DNA of 64,000 nucleotides from Microbacterium pumilum (GTDB lineage: Bacteria; Actinomycetota; Actinomycetes; Actinomycetales; Microbacteriaceae). The notes under the pieces were generated by a model that saw only the letters and a program-made list of their open reading frames with translations, did not search any database and was not told where the DNA came from. The DNA is taken from the NCBI RefSeq assembly GCF_039530225.1, contig NZ_BAAAOH010000001.1:1674001-1738000 (forward strand), in the 5' to 3' direction. The first letter of the stretch is position 1, and each line of letters opens with the position of its first letter. Shown here one piece after another: positions 29,692 to 39,208 of this stretch. The position numbers were made by a program, and so were the translations under genes.

Positions 29692-32195
29692 GCGGGCGGG
29701 ATGCCGGCATCCGGCGTGAACGAGGACCCGTGGTCGTGCCACGGGTGGTCGTGGGATCGGTCTTCGCGGCCGTCGTCGTCATCACTGCGGCCGTCGCGGC
29801 CTGGCCGATCTACCGCTCGTGGGCCTTCGTGCTGCTCGTCATCGTCGGCACGGTGGCCGCCGCAGCGATCGCGACCGCGGCGTGGCGACGCCGGTGGGGC
29901 GGGTGGCGGATCGCCGCCGCCCTCGCCGGTGCCTTCCTCGTGCTCGGTGTGCCACTCGCGGTGCCGTCACGGCTCGGCGCGCCCACGGATGTCGTGAGAG
30001 GACTCGGTGAGCTCGCGATGGGGACGGTCCTCGCCTGGAAGGATCTCGTGACGGTCGACCTGCCGATCGGCTCGTACCGCAATCTCCTCGTTCCCGCGCT
30101 GGTCGTGTTCCTCGTCGGGACGTGCGTCCTGCTCCTCCTGTCGTGGCGCGAGGACGGCATCGCCTACGCCGCGGCGCCCGTCGCCATCGGGATGGTGTCA
30201 TTCGGGCTCTTCTTCGGTCGCACCACGGTGAGCTCGTCGTGGGGGATCGGGCCGCTCGCGCTGTACGCGCCGGTCGAGACCCTCCTCGGACTCGCGGCGC
30301 TGCTGGCGAGCCTGGTCTGGCTCGCCTGGCGCTCGCACGACGAGAGGTTCCGCGCATTGCGGCGGGCGGCCGCGTCCAGCGGGGTGCGCGTGTCTCGGCG
30401 GCGCTCGGCCGCAGACCGGCGCCGCGCCGCATTGGGCGCCGGGATGGTGGCGGTTGCGCTGGTCGTCGTGGTGGCGGTGGTGCCGGCTGCGGCCCGTGGC
30501 GCGCAGCGTGACGTCCTGCGCTCCGCGATCGGCCCCGAGATCGAACTCGCCGCAGCCGTGAGCCCGCTCGCGGAGTACCGCGCACTGTTCGCGAACGCAC
30601 GCGCCGACCAGACACTGTTCACCGTGACGTCCGATGGGGTCCTTCCCGAGCGCGTGCGCCTGGCGACGCTCGACTCGTACGACGGCGAGGTGTATCGCAG
30701 CGGCGGATCGGGCGCCGTCGATGCCGGACGGTTCGTGCGGGTGCCGTCGGTGCTCGACACCGGCACCGGAACGCAGATCGAAGCCGACGTGACGGTTCAA
30801 GAGCTCGACGACATCTGGATGCCGACCGCCGGCCAGCTCGCGTCGATCGACTTCGCCGGGCCCCGCGCCGCGTCGCTCGCCGACCGCTTCTACTACAGCA
30901 CTGCAGCGGCAGCGGGAGTGCAGACGGCGGGCGGCGGCCTCGAGCCGGGCGACTCGTACGTGGTCCGCGGCGTCGAGCGTCCTGCGCTCGACCTCTCCAC
31001 CCTCGAGGCCCCGGGCGGGGTGAGTGAGGGTGTCGCGGCGCCCGACAGCCTGCGGGCGTGGGTCGACAAGCACGTCTCGGGTTCGGGGGGAGCGGCACTG
31101 GCCGGTCTCGTATCGCTGCTGCGCGAGCGGGGATATCTCAGCCACGGGCTCTCGGACGATTCGTCCCCCGAGTGGATGAAGTCGCTGCCGGACTACAGGT
31201 TCCAGCCCAGTGCCTCCGGTCACTCGCTCGCACGGATCGACTCGCTGTTCTCGCGTCTGCTGAAGCGCGAGTCCGATCCGCGGGCTGCGGCATCCGGCAA
31301 CTACGTGGCGGCGATCGGTGACGATGAGCAGTTCGCCGTCGCCGTCGCGCTCATCGCTCGCGAGCTCGGATTCCCCTCGCGAGTCGTGATGGGGGCGCGG
31401 CTCGCATCGACGGAGCCGGACCTGCCCACGTGCGACGGCGGCGTCTGCCGCGCGCAGGACCTCGCGGTGTGGACCGAGGTGCAGTCCTCGGACGGCGAGT
31501 GGGTCGCCGTGGATGTCACGCCGCAGTACGAGCAGTCGCCCAGCCTCCAGGTGACAGAGCAGCGAGACCCCGAGAATGTCACCGAGGTGCGTCCCGACCC
31601 TGTCGAGGAGGTCGTCCCGCCCGACCCGGTCCAAGAGGACACGGCGGCCGACGACACCCCCCGGCAGACGTCGGGCCTGGATCTCGCGTGGCTCTGGCCG
31701 GTACTGCGGATCTCGGCGGCCGCGCTCCTCGTCGCTCTGCTCGTCTGCGGGCCGTTCCTGATCGTGATCGGCGCGAAGGCGGCACGGCGCCGAGCCCGCC
31801 GCCAGGAGGGGACCCCCGCCGCGCAGATCGCGGGTGGCTGGGATGAGTACGTGGATGCGGCCGCCGATGCCGGCCTCGATGCCCCGCGCGCATACACCCG
31901 TGGTGAGCTGGCACAGGCGTTCGCGACGCCCTCGGGCCCGGAGCTCGCCGTGACCGCCGATCGCGCCGTCTTCTCGGGGGCCGCGCCGGCCGCCGACGAG
32001 GCCGATGCGTACTGGAGTCTGGTCGACGCCGAGCGCCGCCGGTTCGCGCGCGCCAGCGGGGGATGGCACCGCTTCGCCGCGACCGTATCGTTGAGATCGT
32101 TCATTCGTCATCTGGCACCCGCAGCGGGTGCCCGCAAGCGCATAGCCGAGAGGGGGAAGCGCCAGGCTGCGGAGCCTGTGCGCCTCACACCATGA
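29688..32195 (+). CDS. TgpA-like membrane protein with degenerate transglutaminase core
   Basis: 835 residues. Several N-terminal membrane helices (about 20-270), a large external domain with a transglutaminase-like core, a further membrane helix near 665-690 and a cytoplasmic tail. In active members the core reads GDCE...HAWVEV...D. Here the Cys position is D546 (GDDEQFA, 544-550) and the His position falls on A593 (LAVWTEVQ, 592-599); the Asp survives as D609 (VDVTP). It is therefore predicted to be a non-catalytic binding domain. Coupled by 4 bp overlaps to DUF58 and the FHA gene. Confidence 0.9.
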   Translation: MSGRDAGIRRERGPVVVPRVVVGSVFAAVVVITAAVAAWPIYRSWAFVLLVIVGTVAAAAIATAAWRRRWGGWRIAAALAGAFLVLGVPLAVPSRLGAPTDVVRGLGELAMGTVLAWKDLVTVDLPIGSYRNLLVPALVVFLVGTCVLLLLSWREDGIAYAAAPVAIGMVSFGLFFGRTTVSSSWGIGPLALYAPVETLLGLAALLASLVWLAWRSHDERFRALRRAAASSGVRVSRRRSAADRRRAALGAGMVAVALVVVVAVVPAAARGAQRDVLRSAIGPEIELAAAVSPLAEYRALFANARADQTLFTVTSDGVLPERVRLATLDSYDGEVYRSGGSGAVDAGRFVRVPSVLDTGTGTQIEADVTVQELDDIWMPTAGQLASIDFAGPRAASLADRFYYSTAAAAGVQTAGGGLEPGDSYVVRGVERPALDLSTLEAPGGVSEGVAAPDSLRAWVDKHVSGSGGAALAGLVSLLRERGYLSHGLSDDSSPEWMKSLPDYRFQPSASGHSLARIDSLFSRLLKRESDPRAAASGNYVAAIGDDEQFAVAVALIARELGFPSRVVMGARLASTEPDLPTCDGGVCRAQDLAVWTEVQSSDGEWVAVDVTPQYEQSPSLQVTEQRDPENVTEVRPDPVEEVVPPDPVQEDTAADDTPRQTSGLDLAWLWPVLRISAAALLVALLVCGPFLIVIGAKAARRRARRQEGTPAAQIAGGWDEYVDAAADAGLDAPRAYTRGELAQAFATPSGPELAVTADRAVFSGAAPAADEADAYWSLVDAERRRFARASGGWHRFAATVSLRSFIRHLAPAAGARKRIAERGKRQAAEPVRLTP

Positions 32196-33787
32196 CAGCC
32201 TTCGATGGTTCCACAACCCTCGCCCTCACGATGCTCGCACTGGCGCTGGTCGTCGTGCTCTACGTCTGGCTCGCACTGGGGCTCGCCGCGGTGTTCCAGA
32301 AGTCGGGAGAAGAGGGGTGGCGCGCATGGGTGCCGGTCCTCAACCTCATCGTGCTGCTGCGGCTCGGCGGACTGTCGGGCTGGCTGCTGCTGCTCTGGCT
32401 GATCCCGTTCGCCGGTCCCGTCGCGGTCTGGGTGATCGTGGTCATCGCCGCCCACCGCATCGGTGCGGCGTTCGGCTACGGGGCGGGGATGACGGTCCTC
32501 GCCGCTGTCCTCCTGCCCGCCTGGGCCACGGTGATCGGCTTCGGCTCGAGCCGATGGGTCGGCGACGAGTCGCAGCCGCGGGAACCCCGCGGCGCAGTGG
32601 CGAACTCGCGGGAGGCGGGTGCCCGCCGGACCGCGTCCGCGGTCGAGTACGACGACGGAGTCGAGTTCTTGTCGACGCTCTCCGATTCCGCTCCACCCGC
32701 CGCGGGCTTCGACGCGACCACTCCGCCGTCTGCCTACGGGCGCAGGACCGCGACGCCGGCCGCTGCCCCGCCGCTTCCGCCGCTGCCCGCAGCCCCGCCC
32801 GCCGGCTGGGTGCCGCCGCCGCTGCCCACTTCCTCCGCCGCACCGGCTCCGGCCACGCCGCCGGCTTCCGCTCCGGCCGTGCCGGCTCCGACTGTGCCCG
32901 GCCCACCGACCCCCGCGAAGCCCGCGACACCGGCGGCAGCCGTCCCGGCACCGGCCGCGGCATCCGATCTCCCACCGATCCCACCCATCCCGCAGACCTC
33001 GCAGGACCCGGTCTCCGGCGCGATGCGCGAGCGGATCTGGGAGGGGCTGGGCGACGCCGACGAGTTCACCGGAGAGGTGACCGGCGCAGTGTCGGGCGCC
33101 CCGGCGCCCATCTCGGCCGTCCCCGTCATGCGACGAGGCGACCAAGACGACGAAGTGCCCCCCGGCCCGATGCGCGGAGCCGGAACTGCTCGCTCGAGCG
33201 ACCCGGCCGACGCTATGCCGCCGGTCACCCGCGTGCCTGCCGCGGCCTACGCGCCTCCGGTCGAGCCCTGGGCTCCGGCGCGATCGCCGATGAGCGATCC
33301 TGAGGCGTTCTCTGAGACGTCGGGAGAGGTGTCCGCCATCGCCGGGGCGCCGAGTGCGGGGACGCCCCGCTCCGCGCTCTCGTCGGTCTCGGCCGCGTAC
33401 GCGTCTCCCGGGATCCCCGACGAATCGATCGAAGAGACGGTCATCACTCAGCGCCGTCGCGTCAACTGGTCGCTGGTCCCGCCCTCCGGCGCGCCGATCC
33501 CGCTCCGCTCCGAGACCGTGATCGTCGGGCGGCGTCCGGTCGCCGACGCCGCGTTCCCCGGTGCGCAGCTCGTGGCTATCCAGGACGGCACGGTCTCCAA
33601 GATCCATGCGCGCCTGGAGCTGCGGGACGAAGCCTGGTACATCACCGACCTCGACTCGACGAACGGCGTGCTGTTCGCAACGCTCATGGGCACCGAGGTC
33701 GAAGCGCCGCCAGGCGTCGAGGTCGAGGCCGGCGACAGGTTCCTGCTCGGAGACGCCGAGGTGCGGCTGATCCGGAGCGACGGATGA
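32192..33787 (+). CDS. DUF5684-like membrane and FHA domain protein
   Basis: 531 residues from ATG 32192 (ATGA overlap with the previous stop). Residues about 5-120 hold three or more hydrophobic segments resembling DUF5684. A long Pro/Ala-rich linker (about 125-420) follows. Residues about 430-531 form an FHA domain with the phosphopeptide-binding set VGRR, S469, H472 (VSKIHARL) and N491-G492 (DSTNG). FHA domains bind phosphothreonine, so this is the likely reader of the cassette kinase. The last gene overlaps it by 4 bp. Confidence 0.9.
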   Translation: MTAFDGSTTLALTMLALALVVVLYVWLALGLAAVFQKSGEEGWRAWVPVLNLIVLLRLGGLSGWLLLLWLIPFAGPVAVWVIVVIAAHRIGAAFGYGAGMTVLAAVLLPAWATVIGFGSSRWVGDESQPREPRGAVANSREAGARRTASAVEYDDGVEFLSTLSDSAPPAAGFDATTPPSAYGRRTATPAAAPPLPPLPAAPPAGWVPPPLPTSSAAPAPATPPASAPAVPAPTVPGPPTPAKPATPAAAVPAPAAASDLPPIPPIPQTSQDPVSGAMRERIWEGLGDADEFTGEVTGAVSGAPAPISAVPVMRRGDQDDEVPPGPMRGAGTARSSDPADAMPPVTRVPAAAYAPPVEPWAPARSPMSDPEAFSETSGEVSAIAGAPSAGTPRSALSSVSAAYASPGIPDESIEETVITQRRRVNWSLVPPSGAPIPLRSETVIVGRRPVADAAFPGAQLVAIQDGTVSKIHARLELRDEAWYITDLDSTNGVLFATLMGTEVEAPPGVEVEAGDRFLLGDAEVRLIRSDG

Positions 33788-34200
33788 CCGATCCCGCCGA
33801 CGAGGACACCGCACGCGTGCCTCGCCCGGGCAGGAGGGACTCCGGCGACGACGGATCGACGGTGGTCGCACGGCGCGAGTCGCGTCGTCGTCAGGAGCGC
33901 GCCGGTGCGGATCGCACGCCTGAGCCGGATGACGACCGAGTCGGCGCCTCGTCGCAAGGCCGCGTCGCTCGCACGCCGGACTCGACCCCCGCGGTCTCGG
34001 CCGTTCGAGCGCCTGCCCCGGTCGTCGTGCCCCGCACCCCGCGCGAAGCTCGAGAGCCGCAGACCCCCGTCGACACGGTCGCCGCAGAGGCATCCCGCCG
34101 GCGCCGCACCCGCAGGATCACCGCGATCGTGGTGGCGTCGGCATCCGTCGTCGTCGTCCTCGCAGCGACGGCACTCTTCGTCCTGGTGATCGCGGGCTGA
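33784..34200 (+). CDS. Small single-pass membrane protein closing the kinase cassette
   Basis: 138 residues, ATGA overlap with the FHA gene. The first 108 residues are polar, Arg/Asp/Pro/Thr-rich and probably disordered. One membrane helix is near 113-136 (ITAIVVASASVVVVLAATAL), ending right at the C-terminus. The Thr-rich cytosolic part could be a kinase substrate and FHA ligand, which is inference. No family recognised. Confidence 0.75.
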   Translation: MTDPADEDTARVPRPGRRDSGDDGSTVVARRESRRRQERAGADRTPEPDDDRVGASSQGRVARTPDSTPAVSAVRAPAPVVVPRTPREAREPQTPVDTVAAEASRRRRTRRITAIVVASASVVVVLAATALFVLVIAG

Positions 34201-34217
34201 GGCGCGAAGGCGCGCGT

Positions 34218-34247
34218 TTGACCACCCCTCTGCCAGTCGCGTATCAT
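34218..34247 (+). promoter_or_regulatory. str operon promoter (upstream of rpsL)
   Basis: TTGACC at 34218-34223, an 18 bp spacer and TATCAT at 34242-34247. Transcription would start near 34254, leaving a leader of about 240 nt before the rpsL GTG at 34492. No small gene was recognised in the leader. Confidence 0.7.
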
Positions 34248-34491
34248 TGACTGTGTGTGCGCTCGTGCGCGCCCTGCGACGTGCCTCGGCACCGGGCAGG
34301 GACACGAGAGCCACATCTCAGGGAACGACCTGCGAACAGGTCACCCCCACGGCATATCCACCACACGAACGCGTCAGCCATTCTGCCGCGCCGGTGGATG
34401 AATGTGAGCCCGCAGCGTCATGAATCGAAAGATCCGGATGCGCGGGGGAGACACGCAAGCTGTCACCGTGCAGCGCAACATAGGAGAGAAC

Positions 34492-34860
34492 GTGCCAACC
34501 ATTCAGCAGTTGGTTCGCAAGGGACGCTCGCCCAAGGTCACCAAGACCAAGGCGCCCGCGCTCAAGTCGAACCCCCAGCAGGCAGGCGTCTGCACCCGCG
34601 TGTACACGACCACGCCCAAGAAGCCGAACTCGGCGATGCGCAAGGTCGCCCGCGTCAAGCTCCGCAACGGCTCCGAGGTCACCGCGTACATCCCCGGTGA
34701 GGGCCACAACCTGCAGGAGCACTCGCTGGTGCTCGTCCGCGGCGGTCGCGTCAAGGACCTGCCCGGTGTCCGTTACAAGATCGTCCGCGGCGCCCTGGAC
34801 ACCCAGGCCGTCAAGAACCGTAAGCAGGCTCGCAGCCGCTACGGCGCGAAGAAGGGTTAA
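34492..34860 (+). CDS. rpsL: 30S ribosomal protein S12
   Basis: 122 residues, usual length. GTG 34492 with AGGAGA at about 34482-34487 was chosen over an upstream in-frame ATG at 34420, which would add 24 foreign residues to [12 protein letters not shown]12 lies at the decoding centre. The streptomycin-related lysines in [10 protein letters not shown] and [10 protein letters not shown] are wild type. First gene of the str operon; rpsG follows after 5 bp. Confidence 0.98.
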   Translation: MPTIQQLVRKGRSPKVTKTKAPALKSNPQQAGVCTRVYTTTPKKPNSAMRKVARVKLRNGSEVTAYIPGEGHNLQEHSLVLVRGGRVKDLPGVRYKIVRGALDTQAVKNRKQARSRYGAKKG

Positions 34861-34865
34861 GCAAC

Positions 34866-35336
34866 ATGCCTCGCAAGGGACCAGCCCCGAAGCGCCCCGT
34901 CGTCAACGACCCGGTCTACGGCGCACCGATCGTCAGCCAGCTCGTCAACAAGATCCTCGTCGACGGCAAGAAGTCGCTCGCCGAGTCGATCGTCTACACC
35001 GCCCTCAAGGGTGTCGAGTCGAAGAACGGTCAGGACGCCGTCGTCACGCTCAAGAAGGCGCTCGACAACGTGCGCCCGACCCTCGAGGTCAAGAGCCGCC
35101 GCGTCGGCGGCTCGACCTACCAGGTGCCGGTCGAGGTCAAGCCTCACCGTGCCAACACGCTCGCACTCCGCTGGCTCGTGAGCTACGCGAAGGGCCGTCG
35201 TGAGAAGACCATGACCGAGCGCCTCCAGAACGAGATCCTGGATGCCTCGAACGGCCTGGGTGCCGCGGTCAAGCGCCGTGAAGACACCCACAAGATGGCC
35301 GAGTCGAACCGCGCGTTCGCGCACTACCGCTGGTAA
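34866..35336 (+). CDS. rpsG: 30S ribosomal protein S7
   Basis: 156 residues, typical for the primary 16S rRNA-binding head protein, starting [12 protein letters not shown] and ending with the conserved [11 protein letters not shown]. It is only 5 bp after rpsL. In many bacteria S7 is the autoregulator of the str operon. The 84 bp gap to fusA holds the bulged hairpin at 35347-35394, which could be a regulatory or stability element. Confidence 0.98.
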   Translation: MPRKGPAPKRPVVNDPVYGAPIVSQLVNKILVDGKKSLAESIVYTALKGVESKNGQDAVVTLKKALDNVRPTLEVKSRRVGGSTYQVPVEVKPHRANTLALRWLVSYAKGRREKTMTERLQNEILDASNGLGAAVKRREDTHKMAESNRAFAHYRW

Positions 35337-35346
35337 CAGCCGCCGA

Positions 35347-35394
35347 GATACCGGGGGCTGTTCCTGAGCTAGTCGAAGGACCAGCCCCCGTATC
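35347..35394 (+). other. Bulged hairpin in the rpsG-fusA gap carrying a dispersed repeat in its loop
   Basis: Arms 35347-35360 and 35382-35394 pair (GATACCGGGGGCTG with CAGCCCCCGTATC, one bulged C). The loop contains CCTGAGCTAGTCGAAGGA at 35363-35380, a copy of the CTTCGACAAGCTCAG family in the reverse orientation. It is followed by a pyrimidine run but no T tract. A partial terminator or mRNA-stability element is possible. Confidence 0.6.
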
Positions 35395-35420
35395 CCCCTG
35401 TCACAGATAAGGAAAACCCC

Positions 35421-37535
35421 GTGGCACAAGAAGTGCTCACCGACCTCACCAAGGTCCGCAACATCGGCATCATGGCGCACATCGATGCCGGCAAGACGAC
35501 GACGACCGAGCGCATCCTGTTCTACACGGGAACCAACCACAAGATCGGTGAGACGCACGATGGTGCGTCGACGACCGACTGGATGGAGCAGGAGCAGGAG
35601 CGTGGCATCACGATCACCTCTGCGGCTGTGACGTGCTTCTGGGACAAGAACCAGATCAACATCATCGACACGCCCGGCCACGTCGACTTCACCGTCGAGG
35701 TGGAGCGCTCGCTCCGCGTCCTCGACGGCGCCGTCGCCGTCTTCGACGGCAAGGAGGGCGTCGAGCCCCAGTCCGAGACCGTGTGGCGTCAGGCCGACAA
35801 GTACAACGTCCCTCGCATCTGCTTCGTCAACAAGATGGACAAGCTCGGCGCCGACTTCTACTTCACGGTCGACACGATCATCAACAAGCTCAAGGCCAAG
35901 CCGCTGGTCATCCAGCTGCCCATCGGCGTCGAGAACGACTTCGTCGGCGTCGTCGACCTGGTCGAGATGCGCGCGCTGGTCTGGGCCGGCGATGCCAAGG
36001 GTGATGTCACCATGGGCGCCAAGTACGACGTCCAGGAGATCCCGGCCGACATGGCCGATGTCGTCGCCAAGTACCGCGAGCTGCTGCTCGAGACCGTCGC
36101 CGAGTCCGACGAGGTGCTCCTCGAGAAGCACTTCAGCGGCGAGGGCCTGACCGTCCCCGAGATCAAGGCCGCCATCCGCAAGATGACCGTCAACTCGGAG
36201 CTCTACCCGGTGCTCTGCGGCTCGGCGTTCAAGAACCGCGGCGTGCAGCCCATGCTCGACGCGGTCGTGGACTACCTCCCGTCGCCCCTCGACGTGCCCG
36301 CCATCGAGGCGCACGACCCGAAGAACGAAGAGATCGTCATCGAGCGCCACGCGGACCGTGACGAGCCCTTCACTGCTCTCGCGTTCAAGATCGTGACGCA
36401 CCCCTTCTTCGGTCGCCTCACCTACATCCGCGTGTACTCCGGTCACCTGGACTCCGGTGGACAGATCGTCAACTCGACGAAGTCCAAGAAGGAGCGCATC
36501 GGGAAGATCTTCCAGATGTACGCCAACAAGGAGAACCCCGTCGACTCGGTCACCGCCGGTCACATCTACGCGGTCATCGGCCTCAAGGACACGACCACGG
36601 GTGACACGCTCTCCGATTCGCAGCACCAGGTCGTGCTCGAGTCGATGACGTTCCCCGAGCCGGTCATCGAGGTCGCGATCGAGCCCAAGACCAAGGCCGA
36701 CCAGGAGAAGCTGGGTCTCGCGATCCAGAAGCTCGCGGAGGAGGACCCGACGTTCCGCGTCGAGCAGAACTCCGACACCGGTCAGACCGTCATCAAGGGC
36801 ATGGGCGAGCTCCACCTCGACATCCTGGTCGACCGCATGAAGCGCGAGTTCCGCGTCGAGGCGAACGTCGGCAAGCCCCAGGTCGCGTACCGCGAGACGA
36901 TCAAGAAGTCCGTCGACCGCCACGACTACACGCACAAGAAGCAGACCGGTGGTTCGGGTCAGTTCGCGAAGATCCAGTTCGCGATCGAGCCGCTCGAGGT
37001 CACGGCCGACAAGACCTACGAGTTCGAGAACAAGGTCACCGGTGGCCGCATCCCGCGCGAGTACATCGCGCCGGTCGACCAGGGCTTCCAGGACGCCATG
37101 AACGTCGGCGTGCTCGCCGGCTATCCCATGGTGGGCGTGAAGGCGATCCTCATGGACGGCGCGTCGCACGACGTCGACTCGTCCGAGATGGCGTTCAAGA
37201 TCGCCGGCTCGATGGGCTTCAAGGAGGCCGTCCGCAAGGCGAACCCGGTCATCCTCGAACCCATCATGGGCGTCGAGGTCCGTACGCCCGAGGAGTACAT
37301 GGGCGACGTCATCGGCGACCTGAACTCGCGTCGCGGTCAGATCCAGTCCATGGAGGATGCCGCCGGCGTCAAGGTCGTGCGCGCGCTCGTCCCGCTGTCC
37401 GAGATGTTCGGCTACATCGGCGACCTGCGCTCGAAGACCTCGGGTCGCGCGGTCTACTCGATGGAATTCGACAGCTACGCCGAGGTTCCTCGCGCCGTCG
37501 CTGACGAGATCGTCCAGAAGAACAAGGGCGAATAG
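35421..37535 (+). CDS. fusA: Elongation factor G
   Basis: 704 residues, full length. GTP-binding motifs AHIDAGKT (19-26), [17 protein letters not shown] and NKMD are intact, followed by domains II-V. It drives ribosomal translocation and, with RRF, recycling. GTG start at 35421, with AAGGAAA about 7 nt before it. A strong hairpin 5 bp after the stop separates it from tuf. Confidence 0.99.
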   Translation: MAQEVLTDLTKVRNIGIMAHIDAGKTTTTERILFYTGTNHKIGETHDGASTTDWMEQEQERGITITSAAVTCFWDKNQINIIDTPGHVDFTVEVERSLRVLDGAVAVFDGKEGVEPQSETVWRQADKYNVPRICFVNKMDKLGADFYFTVDTIINKLKAKPLVIQLPIGVENDFVGVVDLVEMRALVWAGDAKGDVTMGAKYDVQEIPADMADVVAKYRELLLETVAESDEVLLEKHFSGEGLTVPEIKAAIRKMTVNSELYPVLCGSAFKNRGVQPMLDAVVDYLPSPLDVPAIEAHDPKNEEIVIERHADRDEPFTALAFKIVTHPFFGRLTYIRVYSGHLDSGGQIVNSTKSKKERIGKIFQMYANKENPVDSVTAGHIYAVIGLKDTTTGDTLSDSQHQVVLESMTFPEPVIEVAIEPKTKADQEKLGLAIQKLAEEDPTFRVEQNSDTGQTVIKGMGELHLDILVDRMKREFRVEANVGKPQVAYRETIKKSVDRHDYTHKKQTGGSGQFAKIQFAIEPLEVTADKTYEFENKVTGGRIPREYIAPVDQGFQDAMNVGVLAGYPMVGVKAILMDGASHDVDSSEMAFKIAGSMGFKEAVRKANPVILEPIMGVEVRTPEEYMGDVIGDLNSRRGQIQSMEDAAGVKVVRALVPLSEMFGYIGDLRSKTSGRAVYSMEFDSYAEVPRAVADEIVQKNKGE

Positions 37536-37540
37536 TCCTT

Positions 37541-37567
37541 CGGGGTGCCCCGTTGCGGGGCACCCCG
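37541..37567 (+). terminator. Terminator or attenuator hairpin between fusA and tuf
   Basis: An 11 bp perfect stem (CGGGGTGCCCC 37541-37551 with 37557-37567) and a 5 nt loop, followed by GATTTCC and an unusually AT-rich patch. It could cut transcription between fusA and tuf. The patch may hold a tuf promoter (TAAACT at 37590-37595), but no good -35 box was found. Confidence 0.75.
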
Positions 37568-37669
37568 GATTTCCACAACTTCATACCTCTAAACTGAAAA
37601 CATCCCCGTAGAGAACCGGTCGCAAACCAGCGCCCGGAACACCTACATGAACGTCCTGAGGAGGACCTA

Positions 37670-38863
37670 GTGGCTAAGGCCAAGTTCGAGCGGACCAAGC
37701 CGCACGTGAACATCGGAACGATCGGTCACGTCGACCACGGCAAGACCACGCTCACCGCAGCGATCTCGAAGGTGCTCGCCGACAAGTACCCGTCGGCCAC
37801 CAACGTGCAGCGCGACTTCGCGTCGATCGACTCCGCTCCTGAAGAGCGTCAGCGCGGCATCACGATCAACATCTCGCACGTCGAGTACGAGACGCCCAAG
37901 CGTCACTACGCTCACGTCGACGCTCCTGGTCACGCTGACTACATCAAGAACATGATCACCGGTGCGGCTCAGATGGACGGCGCGATCCTCGTGGTCGCCG
38001 CCACCGACGGCCCGATGGCTCAGACCCGTGAGCACGTGCTGCTCGCCAAGCAGGTCGGCGTGCCCTACCTGCTCGTGGCGCTCAACAAGAGCGACATGGT
38101 CGACGACGAGGAGATCCTGGAGCTCGTCGAGCTCGAGGTCCGTGAGCTGCTCTCCAGCCAGGACTTCGACGGTGACAACGCTCCGGTCGTCCGCGTCTCG
38201 GGCCTCAAGGCGCTCGAGGGCGACGCCGAGTGGACCGAGAAGATCGTCGAGCTCATGGACGCCGTCGACGAGTCGATCCCCGACCCGATCCGCGACAAGG
38301 ACAAGCCGTTCCTCATGCCGATCGAGGACGTCTTCACCATCACCGGCCGTGGCACGGTCGTGACGGGTCGCGCCGAGCGCGGCACCCTCGCGATCAACTC
38401 CGAGGTCGAGATCGTGGGTCTGCGCCCGACGCAGAAGACGATCGTCACCGGCATCGAGATGTTCCACAAGCAGCTCGACGAGGCGTGGGCCGGCGAGAAC
38501 TGCGGTCTGCTCCTTCGTGGCACCAAGCGTGACGACGTCGAGCGCGGCCAGGTCGTCGTGAAGCCCGGTTCGGTCACCCCGCACACCAACTTCGAGGGCA
38601 CGGCGTACATCCTGTCCAAGGAGGAGGGCGGCCGTCACAACCCGTTCTTCACGAACTACCGCCCGCAGTTCTACTTCCGCACCACCGACGTCACCGGCGT
38701 CATCACGCTGCCCGAGGGCACCGAGATGGTCATGCCCGGCGACACCACCGACATGACGGTCGAGCTGATCCAGCCCATCGCCATGGAAGAGGGCCTCGGC
38801 TTCGCGATCCGTGAGGGTGGCCGCACCGTCGGCGCCGGCACGGTGACCAGCATCATCAAGTAG
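37670..38863 (+). CDS. tuf: Elongation factor Tu
   Basis: 397 residues. G1 GHVDHGKT at 19-26, the DAPGHADY switch II and NKSDMV G4 are intact. It delivers aminoacyl-tRNA to the ribosome. GTG start at 37670 with GAGGAGG at 37659-37664, partly overlapping a TAG. The hairpin upstream and the terminator downstream suggest it can also be expressed as a single-gene unit. Confidence 0.99.
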   Translation: MAKAKFERTKPHVNIGTIGHVDHGKTTLTAAISKVLADKYPSATNVQRDFASIDSAPEERQRGITINISHVEYETPKRHYAHVDAPGHADYIKNMITGAAQMDGAILVVAATDGPMAQTREHVLLAKQVGVPYLLVALNKSDMVDDEEILELVELEVRELLSSQDFDGDNAPVVRVSGLKALEGDAEWTEKIVELMDAVDESIPDPIRDKDKPFLMPIEDVFTITGRGTVVTGRAERGTLAINSEVEIVGLRPTQKTIVTGIEMFHKQLDEAWAGENCGLLLRGTKRDDVERGQVVVKPGSVTPHTNFEGTAYILSKEEGGRHNPFFTNYRPQFYFRTTDVTGVITLPEGTEMVMPGDTTDMTVELIQPIAMEEGLGFAIREGGRTVGAGTVTSIIK

Positions 38864-38880
38864 GTCGAATTTCCTGAGCG

Positions 38881-38896
38881 GGATGCTGCGGCATCC
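38881..38896. repeat. GGATGC...GCATCC hairpin element (after tuf)
   Basis: GGATGC, TGCG and GCATCC form a short hairpin of the family also seen at 47083-47100, 62461-62491 and 63488-63510. It lies 17 bp after the tuf stop, just before the terminator. Confidence 0.5.
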
Positions 38897-38906
38897 TCTC
38901 ACCGAC

Positions 38907-38936
38907 AAGGGGTCGGGCCTTGAGGCCCGGCCCCTT
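38907..38936 (+). terminator. Intrinsic terminator after tuf
   Basis: AAGGGGTCGGGCCT (38907-38920) pairs with AGGCCCGGCCCCTT (38923-38936) over 14 bp including one G-U pair, and is followed by CGTCGTG. It ends the str operon. Confidence 0.85.
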
Positions 38937-39065
38937 CGTCGTGCCCGCACCTCCCGCGTCGTTCCCGGCATCCGTGCGAGAAATGCCTGGTCGCAGACAT
39001 TTCGCCAAGACGTACTGCGCGCCGCGGCGCATCGGACCGACGCCGGATCGTTCCCGCGAGGGGTC

Positions 39066-39094
39066 TTGACCGCGCACGTGCGCACCGATAGCTT
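39066..39094 (+). promoter_or_regulatory. Candidate promoter of the adhesin gene
   Basis: TTGACC at 39066-39071, a 17 bp spacer and TAGCTT at 39089-39094. It would give a leader of about 110 nt. The -10 box is weak, so this is tentative. Confidence 0.4.
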
Positions 39095-39208
39095 GCGGGA
39101 GGGGCAAGCGTGCCCATCGTCTGGGGGGACGATCCTCGCCGACATCGGACACGCGTCCTGGGACCGCTGCATCTGGGCGATCCGGGATGATCTACGGCGA
39201 GGCGGAAC

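Larger units (their letters stand above)
38864..39208. other. Gap between tuf and the adhesin gene
   Basis: A 345 bp stretch without a gene. It holds the GGATGC-type hairpin at 38881-38896, a strong terminator at 38907-38936, and a candidate promoter at 39066-39094. The remaining part shows no convincing feature. Confidence 0.6.

Noticed and set aside
30198-34093. Long minus-strand frames antisense to the transglutaminase-like and FHA genes
   Set aside because: Arg-rich low-complexity shadows; the plus-strand genes have clear domains and overlapping starts.
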